Below are positions 1 through 9,800 of a stretch of DNA of 16,705 nucleotides, in pieces. The notes beneath the pieces are model-generated. The model was not told the DNA's origin. It searched no databases and was given only the letters and a program-made list of their open reading frames with translations. Position numbers and translations under genes: made by a program. Source of the stretch: Thermoplasmatales archaeon SW_10_69_26 (GTDB lineage Archaea > Thermoplasmatota > SW-10-69-26); assembly GCA_003009755.1 (NCBI GenBank), contig PXUB01000033.1, positions 1 to 16,705 on the forward strand, written 5' to 3'. Numbering within the stretch: position 1 is the stretch's first letter; every line of letters begins with the position of its first letter.

Positions 1-3000
1 CCGTCACCGTATCACCCACGGGCGAGCCCCCGCGCTCGATCGCGATCGCCGGCGGCTGGTTCTCCTCACCCACGGTGACCGTCACCATCTGCGTGTCCGT
101 GAGCCCCTCGGCCTCGGCGGCGAGCGTGATGTTGTGCTCGCCGACCTGGCTGTCCTCGGTCGGGGTCCAGGCGAACGTGGCCGTCGGCTCGGCGGTGGTC
201 TGGTTCTCGACCGTGAACGTCGCGTTGGAGGGCACGTTGCTGGCGGTGAGTTCGACGGGGTCGCCGTTGGCGTCGGTGGCGTTCGCCGTGAACGTGACCT
301 CGTGACCCAACCGCGTCGTCGGATCCGGCACGGGCTCGATCACAGGCCCGTCGTCGGTCACCGTGATCTCCACCTGGTCGGTGGTCTCGGCACCGTGCTC
401 GTCCCTGGCGGTGACCTCGAGCACGTACGTGCCGCGGTCCCTCGCGTCGATGTCCGTCCACGCGAGCGTGCCGACCGGGGCCGCGGTCCCCTGATCCTCG
501 ACGCTGAAGGTGGCGCCCTCCTCCAGCGGGGTGCCGCTGGCGGACAGCTCGACCGCGTCACCCTCCTCGCTGCTGGCGCTCACGTTGACCGACAGGTCCT
601 GCTCGTGGGCGCTCTCGACGGCGATCGGTGCCTCCAGCGCGGGCGCGAGGTTCCCGACGGTGACGGTGCGGGTCGTGGTGGACCGCATCCCCTCGGCATC
701 CTCGACCGTGAGCTCGACCTCGAAGCTGCCCAGCTCGTCGTAGGAGTGGGTGGGGTTGGCCATGCGACTCGTGTCCCCGTCGCCGAAGTCCCACTCGTGG
801 AAGACGATCGGCGCCGACCCCGGACGCGAGGTGTCGTTGAACTGAACCTCGTCCAGCCGGGTCGGCTCCTCGGGCTCGTAGGTGAACGAGCTGACAGGCT
901 CGACGAGGCAGCCGTTGTCGAGCGTGACGTCCGGGTTGGGGCCCTGCCAGGGCTGGAACTCGACGGTGTTGTCCTGGCCCTCGTCGAGGATGCGCTCCTC
1001 GATCGCGGCGCGGTGGTAGGCACCCCAGTCGTTGCAGGTCGCCTCGACAGTGAGACCCTGCGTGCCGCTGGTCAACGCCAGCGGGACCGTGGTGGTCTCC
1101 AGCCGCGTGTTGTTCACCGTGACGTCGGTCGGCTGCACACCGGCCTCGCCAGCGGCGAGCTCGACACCGCCCGTTTCGCCGGTGTTCACCCGATCGTTGG
1201 CGAGCGTGGCGCGGCGAGCCTCGTCGAGCTCGACGGCGAGCGTGTTCGCGGTCAGCTCGTTGTCGGCGGTCGCGACGTCGGTCCCGGTGACGGCGATGCC
1301 GACGTCGTTGGCCGTCAGCGTGTTGGCGGTGATCTCGGCGTCGTCGCCGTCGACCTGGATACCGGTCCCGAGCCCGTCGGCGGCGACGTTCTGGACCCTG
1401 GCATTCTTCGCCGTGTCACCGACCAGCAGGCCGGCGGAGGCGCTGGTGTCGAGCGTCGAGCCCTCCAGGCCCAGACCGGCGACGGTGGCCTCGTCGGCCG
1501 TCACGCGGATCGCGGGCTCGTCGGTGGCGCGTCCCTGGACGGCGACCTGGTCGTTGGCGACCCGGCAGGCATCCCCTCCGGGGGCGGCACAGAGCCTGAG
1601 CCCCTCGTGGGGGATCGTGACCGATTCGACGTAGGGCGTCGCGTCGACGCCGGAGCTGCCGGGGAGCAGCACGGTTCCCTCGGGCCCTGCGGCGTCGACG
1701 GCCTCCTGCACGCCGACGTAGGTCTCGCCCGTGTCGGCGACGATCGGCAGGGCCGGATCGGGAGAGCCGTCGGGGAGCAGGAACGGCACCAGCTTCAGCA
1801 CGTTGTCGGAGCCGTCGTCGGTGGCGCGTTGAGCGACGAGCTCGTGATCGTAGACGCTCCAGTCGTTGAGCCGGGCATCCACGGTGAGCTCCTCAACGTC
1901 CGCGTTCACGATCAGCGCCTCGGCGTTCGTCAGGTTCAACTGGTTCTCGCGGAGCCTCAGACCGTCGGGCTGGGTCTCCGCGGCGCACGTGGCTTCACCG
2001 CAGGCGCTCACCTCGACGGCGGCCGCATCCTGACCCTCGAAGTCGTTGGCCTCGATCAGCGTGTCCTGGGCGCCATCGTGCACCCAGACGCCCGAGCCCT
2101 CGCCGTCGACGTCGGTGGTCTCGAGCAAGTGGAGGGTGATCGCGTTGTCGCGAACGACGGCGTCCTGCGTCCCCGAGAGGCTGATGGCGCGAAGCCCGTT
2201 CGTCTCGAACGTGTTCTCGACGATCGTGGGCGATGCGTCGGTACCCGCCTTGATCGCCGAGCGGGTGATCTCGGTGAACGTGTTCCCTTCGATCGTACCC
2301 GGTGCGTTGGCGTCGGCGGCGACACCGGCGTGATCCCAGCGGCTGAACGTGTTGGCGTCCTCGGCGTCGGGGCCACCGATCTGGTAACCCTCACCCGCAT
2401 CGGGGTGCAGCTGGACGCCGCGCTGGTTCTCGGCGGGGCTCTCGTCCTCGAAGACGTTGCCCTCCAGGACGCTGCCCTGCAGCGTGAAGCCGGGGGCCTC
2501 ACGGGCCTTGATGCCGCCGCCGAACCCGGACAGGCCCGAGTTCTGGATGGTGAGACCCTGGATGGTGACGTCCTCGGCCTCGACCTGAACCGTGAAGGCT
2601 TCCTCACCTTCGGCGTCGACGACCGTCTGCTCGGTGTTCGCCGCGCAGGGATCCTCGAGCACGGGCTCGCCGGGCTCGAACTGGGGGTCGGGTGAGGTGC
2701 TGCAGATCCGGAGGCCGGTGAGCCTCTCGGCCTCGGTCTCGTCGGTGTCGTCGCCGTTGCCGTTGCAGTCGATCGTATCGTCGGCGCAGTTGTTGCGGTC
2801 GACGGTGGCGGGCCCGTCGTACGTGTTGGGCGTCAGAGTGCCTCCGTCGGAGGCGGGGATGGCGACGGTCACGTCGGGGTGGGCGAAGTCGACGGCGGCT
2901 TGGATGGTCGCGAACACGCACTCCTCGTCGCCGTCGCCGTCCTTGTCGATCCAGCGTGTATCCCCGAGACCATCCCCGTCGGCGTCGTAGCCACCGGTGG

Positions 3001-3691
3001 TCGTCTCTCGGTCCGGGTCGATGCAGTTGGACTCGGTCTGGCTGTGGTGGGCGTCGCCGACGAGGACGGGCAGGCCGGGTTCGGCGGTGCCGTCGTCGAG
3101 CAGGAAGGGGGAGAACAGCGCGGTGCCGGCGCCGGTGAGCTGGTCCTCGACCGCATCGGACGTGTCCAGGCCCCAGTCGTTGAGGCGGAGATCGGCGTCG
3201 ATGCCCTCTGCCGTAGCAACCGTGCCGTCGATGCGGTTGAAGTCGAGGACGGCGTCGCCCTCGACCGCGACGAGGGGAGCGGTGGAGCCGTCGGGGTTCT
3301 GGATGGTGAGTTCGGTGAGGCTGACGCCGTCGGCAGCGATGGCAAGCGTCGGATCGGCGGCTCCGTCGCCGTCGAGGATCGTCGAGCTGCGATCGGTGCC
3401 GACGATCTCGACAGGCTTGTCAACGGTGACGGTCTCTGCATAGGTGCCGGCCTCGACCTCGATCGTGTCGCCGGCGGCGGCGTGGTCGACGGCGGCTTGG
3501 AGCGACGCGAAGTCGGCGTCGCCATCGTCGTCGACGACGATCGCGGATCCCTCGTGGCTGGCGGCGGCCGGCGCGGACAGGGCCGCGAGGCCGGCGGTCA
3601 GGAGAACGGCGGCCAGCGCGAGGACGGCGGGCCTGGCGAACGTCGAAGCTGCTGAGCGAGAATCGTTGGCACGCGATCGAGTGCGGTTCAT
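1..3691 (-). CDS. Secreted right-handed parallel beta-helix protein with PKD and cadherin-like Ig domains (3' end outside window)
   Basis: The frame is open from ATG at 3691-3689 to the window edge (1230 codons seen, no stop). A Sec-type signal peptide covers residues 1 to about 44, with a hydrophobic core at 20-40 and likely cleavage after APAAA. Three beta-helix blocks follow (about 50-173, 258-611 and 650-889). Each opens with an 'xxIQAAVDxA' entry and ends in an NDW cap (171-173, 609-611, 887-889). Asn-ladder periodicity supports the fold: N447, N470, N493 and N516 are 23 apart, and N790, N811 and N832 are 21 apart. An Asp-rich Ca-binding-like stretch lies at 235-256. A PKD domain (934-1014, WDFGDGD) and two cadherin-like Ig domains (1015-1115, 1116-1210) follow, and a third begins at 1212. 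Blocks of this kind (NosD/pectate-lyase-like) bind or cleave polysaccharides, or serve as surface scaffolds. I see no identifiable catalytic residues. The start is fixed by GGGAGG 6 nt upstream and by the signal peptide. Confidence 0.95.
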   Translation of the reverse strand, partial: MNRTRSRANDSRSAASTFARPAVLALAAVLLTAGLAALSAPAAASHEGSAIVVDDDGDADFASLQAAVDHAAAGDTIEVEAGTYAETVTVDKPVEIVGTDRSSTILDGDGAADPTLAIAADGVSLTELTIQNPDGSTAPLVAVEGDAVLDFNRIDGTVATAEGIDADLRLNDWGLDTSDAVEDQLTGAGTALFSPFLLDDGTAEPGLPVLVGDAHHSQTESNCIDPDRETTTGGYDADGDGLGDTRWIDKDGDGDEECVFATIQAAVDFAHPDVTVAIPASDGGTLTPNTYDGPATVDRNNCADDTIDCNGNGDDTDETEAERLTGLRICSTSPDPQFEPGEPVLEDPCAANTEQTVVDAEGEEAFTVQVEAEDVTIQGLTIQNSGLSGFGGGIKAREAPGFTLQGSVLEGNVFEDESPAENQRGVQLHPDAGEGYQIGGPDAEDANTFSRWDHAGVAADANAPGTIEGNTFTEITRSAIKAGTDASPTIVENTFETNGLRAISLSGTQDAVVRDNAITLHLLETTDVDGEGSGVWVHDGAQDTLIEANDFEGQDAAAVEVSACGEATCAAETQPDGLRLRENQLNLTNAEALIVNADVEELTVDARLNDWSVYDHELVAQRATDDGSDNVLKLVPFLLPDGSPDPALPIVADTGETYVGVQEAVDAAGPEGTVLLPGSSGVDATPYVESVTIPHEGLRLCAAPGGDACRVANDQVAVQGRATDEPAIRVTADEATVAGLGLEGSTLDTSASAGLLVGDTAKNARVQNVAADGLGTGIQVDGDDAEITANTLTANDVGIAVTGTDVATADNELTANTLAVELDEARRATLANDRVNTGETGGVELAAGEAGVQPTDVTVNNTRLETTTVPLALTSGTQGLTVEATCNDWGAYHRAAIEERILDEGQDNTVEFQPWQGPNPDVTLDNGCLVEPVSSFTYEPEEPTRLDEVQFNDTSRPGSAPIVFHEWDFGDGDTSRMANPTHSYDELGSFEVELTVEDAEGMRSTTTRTVTVGNLAPALEAPIAVESAHEQDLSVNVSASSEEGDAVELSASGTPLEEGATFSVEDQGTAAPVGTLAWTDIDARDRGTYVLEVTARDEHGAETTDQVEITVTDDGPVIEPVPDPTTRLGHEVTFTANATDANGDPVELTASNVPSNATFTVENQTTAEPTATFAWTPTEDSQVGEHNITLAAEAEGLTDTQMVTVTVGEENQPPAIAIERGGSPVGDTVT
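947..1054 (-). repeat. NDWG cap, copy 3 (beta-helix protein)
   Basis: Residues 880-915, 'LTVEATCNDWGAYHRAAIEE' then 'VEFQPW'. It ends beta-helix block 3, after which PKD and Ig domains begin. Confidence 0.75.
1775..1888 (-). repeat. NDW(G) cap, copy 2 (beta-helix protein)
   Basis: Residues 602-639, 'LTVDARLNDWSVYDHELVAQ' then 'VPFLL'. Ser replaces the Gly after Trp. It ends beta-helix block 2. Confidence 0.75.
3101..3202 (-). repeat. NDWG cap, copy 1 (beta-helix protein)
   Basis: Residues 164-197, 'IDADLRLNDWGLDTSDAVED' followed by 'SPFLL'. It ends beta-helix block 1. The next residues, 'DDGTAEPGLP', repeat after copy 2 as 'PDGSPDPALP'. Confidence 0.75.
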
Positions 3692-3697
3692 CGACAG

Positions 3698-3703
3698 CCT
3701 CCC
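3698..3703 (-). promoter_or_regulatory. Ribosome binding site of the beta-helix gene
   Basis: GGGAGG on the minus strand, 6 nt before the ATG at 3691. It decides the start over an in-frame TTG further upstream. Confidence 0.8.
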
Positions 3704-3731
3704 ATGCTGACCGAAAGCCAGCAGTTGCGGG

Positions 3732-3737
3732 TATAAA
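3732..3737 (-). promoter_or_regulatory. Candidate TATA box of the beta-helix gene
   Basis: On the minus strand the sequence reads TTTATA, 41-46 nt before the ATG. It is the most AT-rich spot in this gap. If it is an archaeal TATA box, transcription would start near 3708-3710, leaving a leader of about 17-19 nt that still includes the Shine-Dalgarno. No clear BRE is seen. Confidence 0.4.
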
Positions 3738-3836
3738 CAGCCAGCCCTGCATAAGTGCTGTCCGCCAACCGGGGTAAGCAACACCTTCACGCGACCTGTT
3801 CCCACGTCTACCAGCCGTTGGAGGCGGTGGCGGACT

Positions 3837-3872
3837 GGCCCCGGCCTCCGTCGTTGATGGGAGACCGGGGCC
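3837..3872 (-). terminator. GC-rich hairpin downstream of the S8 gene
   Basis: GGCCCCGG (3837-3844) pairs with CCGGGGCC (3865-3872). After one mismatch, four more pairs follow (3846-3849 with 3860-3863), leaving a 10-nt loop. It starts 17 nt after the stop. No T-tract follows, so it may be a termination or an mRNA-stabilising structure. Apart from this, the gap 3692-3888 holds only the promoter and ribosome binding site of the next gene. Confidence 0.45.
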
Positions 3873-3888
3873 GTGGTGGGGTGGCCGA

Positions 3889-6800
3889 TCAGCCGTCCTT
3901 GTACGGCTGGTAGATCACGTCGTTGCCGTTCTCCTCGAACCGCTGTTCGACGAGCAGGTCGGTGTAGACGCCCCAGTCGTTGTACCGGGCGTCGTAGGTC
4001 AGGCCGTTCGTGGCGTCGGTGAAGGTCAGGCAGACCGACGTGTCGAGGGTGCAGGTGGACGCCCACATCAGCGAGCCCGTGGGGGCTGCTTGGCCGTCGA
4101 CGTCCTCGACGAGGACGCCCTCGTTCAGCTCGTCGAGTTCGACGTGCTCGATCATCGTGCTCGGCGCGGTCACGTGGGCCCCGCGAGCGGTGTCGTTCAG
4201 GCGAACGCCCTGGAGCGAGGTCCCCTCGGCGGCGAGGGTGAGGGCGGTGCCTTGGGGGGCGGTCAGGTTCACGCTCGGCTCCGACAGGCAGCGATCGGCT
4301 GCGTCGGTGCTACCGCACAGCGTCACGCCCGGCGTGTCGACGGTGAAGGGGCCGGTGTAGTTGCCGGGCTCGACCCACACGGTCCCGTCGGTCGGGACGG
4401 CGGCCAGGGCCTCGTCGATCGTCTGGTAGCCCAGATCCTCGGAGGTGCGCGCCGCGCGGGGCACGTCCTCGACAGTGATCTGTACGCTCTCCTCGACCGT
4501 CACGTACGTGTCGTTGGCGCTGAACGTGACGGTGTAGGTGCCGGCCTGGTCGGCGGTGGGTCGCCACGTCAGCTCGCGGGCGTCGGCGTCGAAGGTGGCG
4601 CCCTCGGGCAGCCCGGAGGCGTCGACGGTGAGCTCGGCCTCGGTGTTGTCGCGGTCGCTGACGTCGACGGGGACCCTCAGCGTCGTCATCTCCTCGACCG
4701 TCTGGTCGGGGATGGGGGCGATCTCGGGGGCGCGGTTCTCCACGGTGACGTCGACCGTCGCCCGGGTGCTCGTCGCGCCGTCGTCGTCGACGACCTGCAC
4801 GGTGGCAGCGAAGGTGCCCTGCTGCTCGTAGGTGTGGGTGAGCGTCGGGTCCTCGGTCCGGATGGGATCGGTCCCGTCGCCGGGATCGAACACGTACTCC
4901 GCGATCGAGCCGTCGACGTCGGTGCTGTTCCCGGCGTCCAGCGTGCGCTCGGTGTACGTCAGGTCGCGCTCGGGCGAGACGTCGAGAGCCGCCCTCGGGG
5001 CTTGGTTGAGGACCTCGATGGTGTGCGTGGCGTCGTCGGTGGCGCCGTTGCTGTCCTCGACGGTGAGCTCGACGGTGTAGGTCCCCTGGGCTTCGTAGGT
5101 GTGGTTGACCGTGGCTCCTGTCAGCGAGGTGCCGTCCCCCATCGACCACCGGTAGCTTTGGATCGCACCGTCGGGGTCCTGGCTGTCGGTCGCGTCGAAC
5201 GTGGCCGGCGTGAAGGTGGCGATCTCGTCGGGAGCTTGGACCGCGGCCGTGGGTGCGAGGTTCTCCGCGACGATCTCGACGGTGTCGAGGGTCGACCAGC
5301 GGCCGTCGTCGTCTCGAACGGTCAGCGTGGCGTTGTACGTGCCGGGCTCGGTGTAGTTGTGCTCGATCGTGGCCGCATCCGTCGTGACGGAGCCGCTGTC
5401 GTCGCCGGGGGTGAACCGGTAGGTGGTCACGGTCCCGTCGGGGTCCGCGGAGGCGGAGCCGTCGAGGGTGACCGTCGTGTTCATGTCGGTCGTCGTCGGC
5501 GAGGCGTCGAGGACGGCGTCGGGTGCCGTCGTGACGGTGACGTCGTTGCGCGTGGGTCCGTTCATGTCGAGCCCGTCGAAGTAGCGGGCCTCGATGCCGA
5601 CGTCGCCCTTGGACGAGCTGGCGTCCCAGTCGTAGGTCCAGGTGGCCCACGAGCCATTGGGGCCGGTGGCGGTGGCCGGTCGCCAGTCCTCCTCGGCGCC
5701 TAGCGATTCGTCCGCGGTCTCCTCGCGGAACTCGACATAGCGATCGCCGACGGCGGCGACGTCGGTGGTCGCGGTGTCCTGTCCGGCGTCGTTGGTGGCG
5801 GTGACGTTGACGTCGTAGCGCCCGGGCTCGGTGTAGGCGTGCGTGACGGTGCTGTTATCGGTCGTCGTCAGGGTCGACCCGTCCCCGAACTCCCACTCGT
5901 AGGTGACCGGTGAGGTGCCCTGCGAGAGGTTGACGGTGAAGTTCACGGGTTGGTCGACGTCGGCTCGCGAGGGGTCGGCCGCGAACGACTGGATGCGCGG
6001 CGGCTCGTTGTCGGCGACGTTGTCGACGGCGAACGCGACGGTGTCGCGCACCTGGTCGCCGTCCTGGGTCGTGTAGAGAGCGCTCGCGGAGTAGTCGCCG
6101 TCTCCGACCTGGGTGCTGTCCCAGCCCGTGGACCAGCTCTGCACCCCGTCGGCGTCGGTCGGGCCGAAGACGGTCTCGCCGTCGGCCAGCCGGGTGACGG
6201 TCACCTCGACGCGTTCGTCGGTCGTCTCGGCTTCGGGGGTGGCGGTCACCGTGTCGGAGGTCGGGCCTTCGACGCCGTCAGCGACGGCGCTGACAGTGTA
6301 CCCGTAGGATTGGCCGTTGATGACGTCCGTGTCGGTGTAGCGGGTCTCGGTGATCTCGGCGACCTGGGACCCATCGCGGTAAACGCGGTAGTCTTCGGCG
6401 CCGTCGACGGGCGTCCAATCGAGGTGGACCTGCTCGTCGCCAGCGGTGGCCTCGAGGCCGGTGACTTGGGCGGGCGCGGTCGGCTCGGTGACCTCCGGCA
6501 CGGTCAGGGACCAGGGGTTGTCGGGACCGCCGCCGAACACGGCGTGCGGCGGGCCGAAGTAGGCGTCCAGCTCCTGCGAGGAGTCGAACGTGATGGCGAG
6601 CTGGAGCGTGGAGCCGGCCGCCAGCGTAGTCGGCGCACCCGAGTCGAACGTCAGATCCACCATCCAGGGGTACTCCTGGAAGGTCAGCGGGCCGACCGTG
6701 GCGCCGGTCTCGCCGACCGCGCCAGGCTCGCTGGCGGTACCGACCTGAGCGGAGACGTCGATCGGGGCCAGCGCGCAGTCCCCGCACGGGAAGCCCGAGA

Positions 6801-9800
6801 CGCCGGTGCGGACGGAGACGGTCTCGCCGGCGGCGATCTCGAGGTCGCTGTCGAGCGTGGTGGTGAACACCATCTCGAGGGGTTCCTCGGTGCAGCCGAA
6901 CGCGGTGTGCGAGGCGCTCTCGCCGGTCGGCTCGGTCTCGGTCAGCGGTCCCTGCAGCCCGGTGCAGCTGTCCGTTGCGCCGCTGCGCTGCTGGAGCGTG
7001 GCGAGCACGTCGTCTGGGTGGAAGGTGCGCGGCTCGACGGTGCCCACCGATCCGTCGTCGATGCTGTCGGTGAACGGCAGGGTGAGCTGCCAGCTGTCGG
7101 TTTCCTCGCCGCGAAGGTCCACGCTGTTGTCGTCCTGCGTTCGGTAGGTCACGACGACGTCGACGGCGGCGCCCTTAGGCACTGTGCCGTCCCAGTCGTC
7201 GTCGACGAGGACGTCGAACGTGACGGTGTTGGGTTGTTGGGCGATGAAGTTGGCCGTCGTGGAGCCGCTTGCTCGCTTCTGCCCGTCGACCAGCACGTCG
7301 AGCTGGATCTCAGCCTCGATGTCGGCCGGGGCCGAGAACGTGAGCTGGGCCTGCCCGACCCCGCCGGGTCGCACGAGCAACTCCTGGCTGGGAGCCGGGA
7401 GCAGCGGGAACGTGTCCGTGCCGTCGCCGGCGACGCTGATTGACGTGGAGCCACCGGCGTTGCTCTCCGGATCGTCCTCGTCGGCGCTGGTCCACTGCGA
7501 GTCGATCGTGCTGTCGCCGTCCTCGTCGCGTAGGTGGAAGAACAGCGTGTCCTGGCTGGGGCTGGGTTCGCCGCCGGCGTGGCCGTGGGCTTGCACGGTC
7601 ACCGTGTCCGCGACGGTGGAACCGTCGAGGAGGGTGGCCGTGAGCGTGAGCTCGTGGGTGCCGGGCTCCTCGTAGACGTGGTCGAGCACCGCGGGCGGGG
7701 TGCCGAACCCGGTGAGGCTGGTGCCGTCCCCCCAGTCGACGCGCCACTCGGTGATGGTGCCCTCGGTGTGGGTCCGGATCTGCGTGGAGAGCGGCGCCTT
7801 GCTCTCGGTGGGCGTGAGCGGTTCGACGAGGATGCCGCCCTCGCTCGTGGTCGACGTGGAGTCGGCGCTCGTCGGATCCTCGGCGGTGCCGGCGATCGTG
7901 ACGGTGCCATCGACGGTCTCGTCCTGGGCGGGCGTCTCGATCGTGACCGACGGTCCGGGGGTGTCGGCCTCGTTGTTGACCGTGACGCCAACGACGTCTT
8001 CGTCGGTTGTGGAGCCGGCGGTGACCCGCGCGGTGATGGAGGTGTCGCCGTCGTCGGCCTGCGTCGTATCGAAGGTGGCCGACCAGTCGGCGGTCGCGTC
8101 GACCGTCTTCGTGCCGAGCTCGGGGATCTCGACGGTGACCTGGCCCTCGGAGGCCTCGGGGCTGACGGTGACATCGGTGCCGGCGGGAGCCTGGCCGGTG
8201 TCGGCGGGGCCGCTGGCGCCGTTGGCGCCGAGGGACACGATGCCGAGCAGATCGGTCAGCCTCTCGCCGTCCTGGACGGAGTTGCCACCGGAGTCCTGGA
8301 TCGCGGTCTTGGAGACGTTGAAGGCGACGAGGTCGTCCTCGGGCGCCCAGTAGCCATCCACGTACTGCTCGAAGCTCCACTGGCTGGCGGCTTCGCCGGG
8401 CGCGGGCTCGGCGCGGGTCAGCAGCCGGAACTCGGGGGTCAGGTTCGTGTCCTGGTTCTCGGCGCTGAAGACGGGGTTGATCTTGCTATCCAGCCAGAAC
8501 TCCTGGTCGGCGTAGCTGAACTGCACTCCATAGCGCAGATACTCGGCGTTCGTCGGTTGCTCGGGGAGGTCTGCGACCCCGATCCCGAGGTTGAACCGGT
8601 CGTCGCTTGGCCCCTCGTCGCCCCAGGCGTACCCGGCGACCATGTCGGCGCGGTCGAGCGGGAAGCTGCCGGCCCCGAAGAGGCTGGCGTCGCCCTCGGG
8701 GTCCGTCCACAGCGGATCGTCCAGCGACAGCGAGGGGTCCGGCGAGGGAACGTGGGCATCCCCGGTGACGGTCAGGTCGTCGGACACGCTTGCGCCGTCG
8801 TCGGGCTCGGTGATCGCGACGGTCAGGTCGTCGGCGACGGTAACTGTGGTCGTGTCGGTGGCTTGTTGGTCGTCGGCGTCGGTGACGGTGAGCGTGACGT
8901 CGTACTCCCCGGCCTGCGTCCAGGTGTGCGCGATCTCGGCGCCGGTCTTCGTGTTGTCGTCGCCGAGCTCCCACTTATACGAGTACTCGGGGGTCCCGCC
9001 GGAGGCCGAGGCCGACAGCGTCGTCTCGACGTCGGGCGCGGTCTCGTAGGGGCCACCCGCGTCCGCGGTGAACGCGTCGTCGGGATCGTAGCGATCGCGG
9101 GCCTCCTGGACGGCGAGGTAGGCGTCCACGTTGCCGTAGCCGACGACGGGCGCCCACTGCCCGGTGGGCTCTTGGTCGCCAACGTGGGCCGTCTGCGTGA
9201 GGATCTCCTTGACCTCGGTGGGTGTGAGGTCGGGGTTGGCCTCGTACATGAGAGCGACGACGCCGGCCACGATCGGCGCTGAGAAGCTGGTGCCGCTCGA
9301 GCACTCGTTGTAGGCGTTATCGTTGGCGCTGGTGGGCATGGCCACGCAGACGCCGGGAGCCATGACCTCGGGCTTGTCGATCGTGGTGTCGGAGGCGGCC
9401 ACGCTGCCGGAGGCCCCGCAGGGGGAGATCCAGCCCTTCGCGAACCCGCCGGCACCGTGGCAGGGGACGTCGTCGATCCGGGAGACGCTGTTCAGGGTGT
9501 CGATGTTGCCGACGGTGATGGCTCGCTCGGCGGTCGCCGGGGAGCCCATGGTGCCGAAGTTGCCCGAGGAGGTGACGACGACGAGGCCCTGCTCGGCGGC
9601 CTGGTTGATGCACGTGTCGTCGGCGCTGCTGATGGGGACGACCGATCCGTAGCTGAGGCTCGCGACGCGGATGTCCGCCGGGTGGTCGATCGTCTTTTCC
9701 AGGGCCTCGCAGGTGCGCGTTGCAACGGTTCCCGTGTTCGGGTCGGGCTCGGACAGGGCCTGCACGTTCAGGACACCGGCCGCGGGCGCCGCGCCCACGT

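Noticed and set aside
134-2695. 853-codon open frame on the plus strand
   Set aside because: It is antisense to the beta-helix gene. The translation is Val/Gly/Asp/Arg-rich without any domain, as expected from stop-poor complementary frames in G+C-rich DNA.
3628-3691. Tat signal peptide on the beta-helix protein
   Set aside because: The N-terminus is Arg-rich but has no twin-Arg pair before the hydrophobic core, so Sec export is more likely.
3420-3752. 110-codon minus-strand frame starting upstream of the beta-helix gene
   Set aside because: It runs out of frame over the signal-peptide region, has no Shine-Dalgarno and gives an Arg-rich shadow sequence.
3892-4005. C-terminal sorting signal (LPXTG, PGF-CTERM or membrane helix) on the S8 protein
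   Set aside because: The C-terminus is hydrophilic and ends in the NDWG cap. No hydrophobic segment or basic tail is present.
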